Positions 6,551-8,979 of a DNA stretch of 8,979 bases are shown here, piece after piece. The position numbers and the translations under genes are program-made. The stretch is from the NCBI GenBank assembly GCA_947165335.1, contig CAMVAB010000034.1, forward strand, positions 1 to 8,979. The letters run 5' to 3'. The notes under the pieces are model-generated. The model had not been told where the DNA came from and searched no databases. It was given only the letters and a program-made list of their open reading frames with translations. The number at the start of each line of letters is the position of its first letter. The first letter of the stretch is position 1. The DNA is from an uncultured Pseudomonadota bacterium (GTDB taxonomy: Bacteria > Pseudomonadota > Alphaproteobacteria > Rs-D84).

Positions 6551-7285
6551 ATGGAAATATTCATTATTTTTTTAATTTTAGTATTTGTTGGTTTGATAAT
6601 TAAATCAGCCTATCACAAATCTAGTAATTCAACATTTTGGCCACAAAGATATGATGAAAGATTAGACGAAATAACGTCTGAAGAAAGAGGAACATGGTCT
6701 GAAAGAGATTTGATTAGTTCTTTACTAGATTACGGCATTTCTCCAAAAGCAATCTTTCATGATTTGTATATAAAAAATGGTAAATACGGTTTTTCACAAA
6801 TAGATGTTGTTGTTGCAACAAAAGTCGGTTTAATAGTTTTTGAAGTGAAAGATTATGCTGGATGGATTTTTGGTCAAGCAAAAGACACAAAATGGACACA
6901 AAGTTTCTATGATAAATATCACCGCAAAAAACATACGTATCGTTTTTATAACCCTGTATTACAAAATGAATCACATATAAAAGTATTACAAAAGCAATCA
7001 AAACAATTTGCTGATTTGCCTTTCTATTCTGTAATAGTTTTTTATGGCGACAGTGAATTAAGAGATATCAATTTTATACCAGATGGAACATTTGTGATAA
7101 AACCACATAGATTGAATGACGTATTAGACATTATTTTAGATAATGATGAAGCAGAATATACAGATAAACGTGAAGTAATAAGAATCTTAAAATCTGCTGT
7201 TGATAATGGCGACAACCCAGACACACAAACAGAACATGTTGATAAACTTAAAGACATGTTGGGTAAAGATAGAGTACTGGATTAG
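6551..7285 (+). CDS. membrane-anchored NERD (nuclease-related) domain protein
   Basis: This 244-residue protein has an N-terminal hydrophobic anchor (residues 2-20), then a NERD domain at about 47-165. The domain shows Glu51 in TWSERDL (the family's 'G..GE' position), SQIDVVV with Gln83 and Asp85, and FEVKDYAGWIFG with Glu98 and Lys100. This is the PD-(D/E)xK-type Asp...Glu-x-Lys set of restriction-endonuclease-like folds. RFYNPVLQNESHIKVL matches the 'NP..Q...hi..L' motif that closes NERD domains. A charged tail of about 60 residues follows. Nuclease activity is inferred from the fold; the substrate is unknown. Arginine is mostly encoded by AGA, while the map/holA codons examined are CGT or CGC, which suggests later acquisition. 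No ribosome binding site is seen. The gene stands alone before the DUF805 gene, which has its own promoter. Confidence 0.87.
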   Translation: MEIFIIFLILVFVGLIIKSAYHKSSNSTFWPQRYDERLDEITSEERGTWSERDLISSLLDYGISPKAIFHDLYIKNGKYGFSQIDVVVATKVGLIVFEVKDYAGWIFGQAKDTKWTQSFYDKYHRKKHTYRFYNPVLQNESHIKVLQKQSKQFADLPFYSVIVFYGDSELRDINFIPDGTFVIKPHRLNDVLDIILDNDEAEYTDKREVIRILKSAVDNGDNPDTQTEHVDKLKDMLGKDRVLD

Positions 7286-7287
7286 TG

Positions 7288-7316
7288 TTGAAAAATAAAA
7301 CACACAGAAATATAAT
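7288..7316 (+). promoter_or_regulatory. strong promoter of the DUF805 gene
   Basis: TTGAAA (7288-7293), a 17-bp spacer and a consensus TATAAT (7311-7316) give a predicted start near 7323. A leader of about 20 nt follows, with AAGGAG at 7331-7336, 6 nt before the ATG. The DUF805 gene is therefore transcribed independently of the NERD gene. Confidence 0.75.
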
Positions 7317-7342
7317 AATACTGAAAAAACAAGGAGAATAAC

Positions 7343-8125
7343 ATGGTCAAAAGAAACGAACACTTTGATAATTCATTGGGTGCATGTTTGAAATCTTATT
7401 GGACAGAATATACCGGATGGGGACGTGCGACACGTTCTGAATATTGGTGGTCTGTTTTATTTTATTCAATATTAGTTCCTACTTTATTAGGAAATAGTAG
7501 TTTAGGTCTTTTATGGACACTTGTGACGTTGGTACCAGGTTTTACCGTAGCAGCAAGACGTTGGCACGATATAAATCGTTCTGCATGGAATATGTTATGG
7601 ATATTATTACCTATAATTGGTTGGATAATTAGTATTGTATATTTATGTCAACCAAGCACACCTAAAAATCAGTTCGGCGAACCAAGAATTAAATTGAACT
7701 CTGTTAATTCAAACGCACAAAAGAATACAGGTTTATACATAGTGTTGGGTATAGTTGTAGGTATTCTCTGTTTCTTTTTACTGATATTTGGTCTTTCACA
7801 TACCAATACAACATCTGTTGAAACTACAATCATAGAAACCAAAATCGAAAAAAGTAAAATAACACTTTTTGATTCCCCTGCTGATTGTGTTTCAAAAGGT
7901 TATATAGAAATCCAAGAAGTACTTGATTCTTCAACTGCTATTGCGAAAACACAATCAGATGTTATTGGTGATAAAATCTTTTATTATGGTAAAGACGTTG
8001 TAATAACAAATAAAAAAGGGAAAACTTATTACGACAAACAAGAAATAAAGGCCCCTAATTGTTTCCGTCAGATTGGTATTTATAAGGCCTGGGGTCGCAC
8101 ATTGCCTGTTGTTGAAGCACAATAA
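7343..8125 (+). CDS. DUF805 membrane protein with an extra helix and C-terminal domain
   Basis: Residues 1-115 are a DUF805 domain. It has the entry motif GWGRATRSEYWW (27-36 region), hydrophobic helices at about 37-52, 55-70 and 84-101, and the family hallmark ARRWHDINRSAW (71-82, the 'RRLHDxgrSGWW' motif), closing with a short polar tail typical of the family. DUF805 proteins are small inner-membrane proteins of unknown function, usually about 110-140 residues. This one continues with a fourth helix at about 131-151 and about 105 further residues that include Cys182 and Cys240, a strand-rich stretch (KIFYYGKDVVITNKKGKTYY) and the ending GRTLPVVEAQ. If the tail is periplasmic, the two Cys may form a disulfide. 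The AAGGAG ribosome binding site fixes the start. A strong terminator follows. Confidence 0.88.
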   Translation: MVKRNEHFDNSLGACLKSYWTEYTGWGRATRSEYWWSVLFYSILVPTLLGNSSLGLLWTLVTLVPGFTVAARRWHDINRSAWNMLWILLPIIGWIISIVYLCQPSTPKNQFGEPRIKLNSVNSNAQKNTGLYIVLGIVVGILCFFLLIFGLSHTNTTSVETTIIETKIEKSKITLFDSPADCVSKGYIEIQEVLDSSTAIAKTQSDVIGDKIFYYGKDVVITNKKGKTYYDKQEIKAPNCFRQIGIYKAWGRTLPVVEAQ

Positions 8126-8145
8126 TGAAAAATACCCACAATGAA

Positions 8146-8242
8146 TACGAACTAAGAAAAAGGTTAGATTTCTAACCTTTTCTTTTTAAAAGTTCGTAAA
8201 TTGACGAAACAGGCTATGTTTTAACCCCACTATTTACGAACT
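8146..8242. repeat. TACGAACT inverted-repeat cluster
   Basis: AGTTCGTAAAT (8191-8201) and ATTTACGAACT (8232-8242) form a perfect 11-bp inverted repeat around 30 nt, inside which AAACA (8207-8211) pairs with TGTTT (8217-8221). A third copy, TACGAACT at 8146-8153, pairs with 8191-8198 so as to enclose the DUF805 terminator. It belongs to a 367-bp stretch (8126-8492) without a convincing gene. Protein binding sites or a mobile-element end are possible readings. Confidence 0.6.
8158..8181 (+). terminator. intrinsic terminator of the DUF805 gene
   Basis: A 10-bp perfect stem (AAAAGGTTAG at 8158-8167 with CTAACCTTTT at 8172-8181) with a 4-nt loop is followed by CTTTTT. It sits 32 nt after the stop codon. 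Confidence 0.85.
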
Positions 8243-8260
8243 CGTGAAAGGATTGGAAAA

Positions 8261-8279
8261 CAGCCCCACTCGTGCTTGA
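8261..8279. repeat. partial copy of the tRNA-Glu 3' end (att-like)
   Basis: CAGCCCCACTCG at 8261-8272, then three mismatched bases, then TTGA at 8276-8279, matches 8496-8514 in the 3' part of tRNA-Glu at 16 of 19 positions in the same orientation. Duplication of a tRNA 3' end is the usual trace of site-specific integration. No integrase gene is present between the copies. Confidence 0.5.
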
Positions 8280-8375
8280 TAAACAATAACCAAACCTAAA
8301 CGCAAAAACTCTATTAAACATATCCGTTTTTGCAGGTTTGCTAATTGTTCATCTGCGAATTGGTCATGCACACTT

Positions 8376-8424
8376 TGGGCTTTGCCCACAAAAACTTCGT
8401 TTTTGAACGACACTGCGTGCCGTT
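8376..8424. other. three back-to-back hairpins, possible structured RNA or palindromic element
   Basis: Three hairpins directly abut: TGGGC-ttt-GCCCA (8376-8388), CAAAAAC-ttc-GTTTTTG (8389-8405) and AACG-a-CAC-tgc-GTG-c-CGTT (8406-8424). No base is left between them. They lie downstream of tRNA-Glu on its strand, beyond its terminator. A minus-strand frame stays open through them, but its only ATG is inside the terminator stem, so it is not called a gene. Confidence 0.45.
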
Positions 8425-8464
8425 GATGTTCTGACCTAATCCTTCGTGGGGCGCAAAATAAAAC

Positions 8465-8483
8465 GACCACCATTTCGGTGGTC
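8465..8483. terminator. terminator downstream of tRNA-Glu, bidirectional
   Basis: GACCACC (8465-8471) pairs perfectly with GGTGGTC (8477-8483) around a 5-nt loop. On the minus strand it is followed by GTTTTATTTT and on the plus strand by TTTTTATTTT. It begins 9 nt after the CCA of tRNA-Glu on the minus strand. Confidence 0.85.
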
Positions 8484-8492
8484 TTTTTATTT

Positions 8493-8567
8493 TGGCAGCC
8501 CCACTCGGATTTGAACCGGGATTCTCGCCTTGAAAGGGCGGTGTCCTAACCATTAGACGATGGGGCC
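8493..8567 (-). tRNA. tRNA-Glu (UUC)
   Basis: Read on the minus strand, the acceptor arm is GGCCCCA with TGGGGCT (G1-U72 wobble), followed by discriminator G and an encoded CCA. The D arm contains AATGGTTAGGA, and the anticodon stem CCGCC/GGCGG holds the loop CTTTCAA with anticodon TTC, reading GAA/GAG. The T arm is CCCGG-TTCAAAT-CCGAG, 5 bp with one A-type mismatch at its base. It lies downstream of tRNA-Asp on the same strand, so they are probably one transcript. Its 3' end is duplicated at 8261, as expected of an integration target. Confidence 0.95.
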
Positions 8568-8580
8568 AGAAACCTTATAA

Positions 8581-8602
8581 TACCGCCGTTTTGTCGGCGG
8601 TA
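8581..8602. other. hairpin between tRNA-Asp and tRNA-Glu
   Basis: TACCGCCG (8581-8588) pairs perfectly with CGGCGGTA (8595-8602), with a 6-nt loop. On the minus strand there is no T-tract after the stem, so it is more likely a spacer or processing structure in a two-tRNA precursor than an efficient terminator. Confidence 0.6.
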
Positions 8603-8610
8603 AAAATAAC

Positions 8611-8688
8611 TGGCGGGATGTAAGGGGCTCGAACCCTCGACCTTCTGCGTGACAGGCAGACGCTCTAAACCAGCTGAGCTAACACCCC
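8611..8688 (-). tRNA. tRNA-Asp (GUC)
   Basis: On the minus strand the acceptor GGGGTGT pairs with ACATCCC (one G-U), followed by discriminator G and an encoded CCA. The D stem GCTC/GAGC encloses a loop containing GG. The anticodon stem TCTGC/GCAGA encloses CTGTCAC, giving anticodon GTC (GAC/GAU). The T arm is GAGGG-TTCGAGC-CCCTT. All arms are intact. It is the first gene of a tRNA-Asp/tRNA-Glu unit. Confidence 0.96.
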
Positions 8689-8702
8689 AGCGCGAAGCAT
8701 AT

Positions 8703-8729
8703 ATTATAATGAACATTCATAAAAATCAA
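8703..8729 (-). promoter_or_regulatory. promoter of the tRNA-Asp/tRNA-Glu unit
   Basis: On the minus strand a consensus -10 TATAAT occupies 8703-8708. The best -35, TTGATT at 8724-8729, leaves a short 15-bp spacer. The sequence from about 8690 to 8698 is GC-rich (CTTCGCGCT) around the expected start, like the discriminators of stable RNA promoters under stringent control. Confidence 0.55.
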
Positions 8730-8745
8730 GCAGTTTTTTCACAAA

Positions 8746-8774
8746 TTGACAATTCGTGTAAAGTTTTCTATAAT
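8746..8774 (+). promoter_or_regulatory. full-consensus sigma-70 promoter for the lptM-like gene and tRNA-Leu
   Basis: TTGACA (8746-8751) and TATAAT (8769-8774) match the consensus at all 12 positions with the optimal 17-bp spacer. The start is expected at 8781-8782, on or next to the ATG of the lipoprotein gene. It is the only visible promoter for the downstream tRNA-Leu within the window. Confidence 0.85.
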
Positions 8775-8781
8775 ATCTTTT

Positions 8782-8904
8782 ATGAAGAAGTTATTTTTAC
8801 TAATTTGTATGGTTTTATTATGCGCACTGGTTCTGGGTGGTTGTGGTGTAAAATCCGAATTGGAACACGAACCAGATTACCCACGTAATTATCCTGTGTA
8901 TTAA
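8782..8904 (+). CDS. LptM-like mini-lipoprotein
   Basis: This 40-residue open frame encodes MKK, a hydrophobic signal (LFLLICMVLLCALVL), a lipobox LGGC with the lipidated Cys21, then GVKSELEHEPDYPRNYPVY. The 'CGxKxxL' start and the Tyr-Pro pairs of the tail match the small LptM/YifL-type lipoproteins, which in E. coli help mature the LptD-LptE LPS translocon at the outer membrane; an lptE gene lies elsewhere in this window. The tail has Ser-Glu where most family members have Gly-Pro. In many Proteobacteria this gene precedes lysA, but here the stop is 4 nt before tRNA-Leu. There is no ribosome binding site, and the -10 box ends 7 nt before the ATG, so the mRNA is probably leaderless. Confidence 0.8.
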   Translation: MKKLFLLICMVLLCALVLGGCGVKSELEHEPDYPRNYPVY

Positions 8905-8908
8905 GTCT

Positions 8909-8979
8909 GCGGGTATGGCGGAACTGGTAGACGCGCTGGATTTAGGTTCCAGTGGGGCAACCCATAAGAGTTCGATTCT
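8909..8979 (+). tRNA. tRNA-Leu (UAG), 3' truncated by the window edge
   Basis: The acceptor strand begins at GCGGGTA. TGGCGGAACTGGTAGACG is the D-arm region typical of tRNA-Leu. The anticodon stem CTGGA/TCCAG encloses TTTAGGT with anticodon TAG, reading CUA/CUG-type codons. A long class II variable arm (TGGG-gcaa-CCCA) confirms Leu. The T arm is cut at the window end. It starts 4 nt after the lipoprotein stop and probably shares its transcript. Confidence 0.95.

Noticed and set aside
6349..6564. Minus-strand open frame of 71 codons between the Cys-rich and NERD genes
   Set aside because: It overlaps both flanking genes' ends and the terminator, and shows no domain or ribosome binding site.
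8146..8424. Repeats considered as a CRISPR array
   Set aside because: Only three short 8-11-nt copies in mixed orientation with unequal spacing; no regular repeat-spacer structure and no cas genes.
8234..8473. Minus-strand open frame of 79 codons downstream of tRNA-Glu
   Set aside because: Its only ATG lies inside the tRNA-Glu terminator stem and the frame runs through three hairpins. There is no ribosome binding site or known domain. A decayed gene fragment is possible but cannot be supported.
8341..8553. Minus-strand open frame of 70 codons
   Set aside because: It starts inside tRNA-Glu and reads through its 3' half and the terminator, so it is an RNA-gene artefact.
8649..8888. Plus-strand open frame of 79 codons
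   Set aside because: It begins inside tRNA-Asp (antisense) and overlaps the lptM-like gene in another frame; the lipoprotein frame has a promoter, signal peptide and lipobox.

Overview
The window looks like chromosomal DNA from a low-GC, AT-biased alphaproteobacterium, possibly an uncultured host-associated or gut lineage. The evidence is the set of core genes and their order: a small coiled-coil gene followed by zapA; lptE-holA-map-radC on one strand; an LptM-type mini-lipoprotein with the CGxK...YPxxYP pattern; and tRNAs with encoded CCA ends. The lineage is inferred from gene content alone, without any database search.

Layout. Positions 1-119 hold the 3' end of an unidentified plus-strand gene, which converges on a short minus-strand cell-division operon (ZapB/DUF4164-like coiled coil, then zapA) across a shared bidirectional terminator. 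From 748 to 2168 a plus-strand pair encodes an extremely acidic protein of unknown function with an AT-hook core, and a two-helix membrane protein. A compact, overlapping minus-strand operon lptE-holA-map-radC (5074 back to 2172) serves outer-membrane LPS assembly, replication clamp loading, N-terminal Met removal and a JAMM-type RadC protein. Divergent from lptE is a 414-residue membrane-anchored, Cys-rich protein with 23-24-residue repeats (5137-6381).

From about 6390 to 8495 the window looks accessory. It contains a membrane-anchored NERD-type nuclease-like protein rich in AGA arginine codons, and a DUF805 membrane protein with an unusual C-terminal extension. These are followed by about 370 bp of non-coding DNA full of inverted repeats and hairpins, ending at tRNA-Glu. 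Pieces of the tRNA-Glu 3' end and its flank recur at 8261 and at 6407, which suggests an islet (or its remnant) inserted at this tRNA.

The right end carries tRNA-Asp and tRNA-Glu on the minus strand. Divergent from them is a consensus promoter driving a 40-codon LptM-like lipoprotein whose stop lies 4 nt before tRNA-Leu(UAG), which runs off the window.

A recurring theme is promoters placed so that transcription should start at or next to the ATG. The coiled-coil gene at 665, the NERD gene at 6551 and the lptM-like gene at 8782 are all candidates for leaderless translation, whereas the genes at 748, 5074 and 7343 have ordinary short leaders with Shine-Dalgarno sequences. No complete, recognisable novel multi-gene system is evident. 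The best leads are the tRNA-Glu islet, the lptM/tRNA-Leu joint transcript and the Cys-repeat surface protein.
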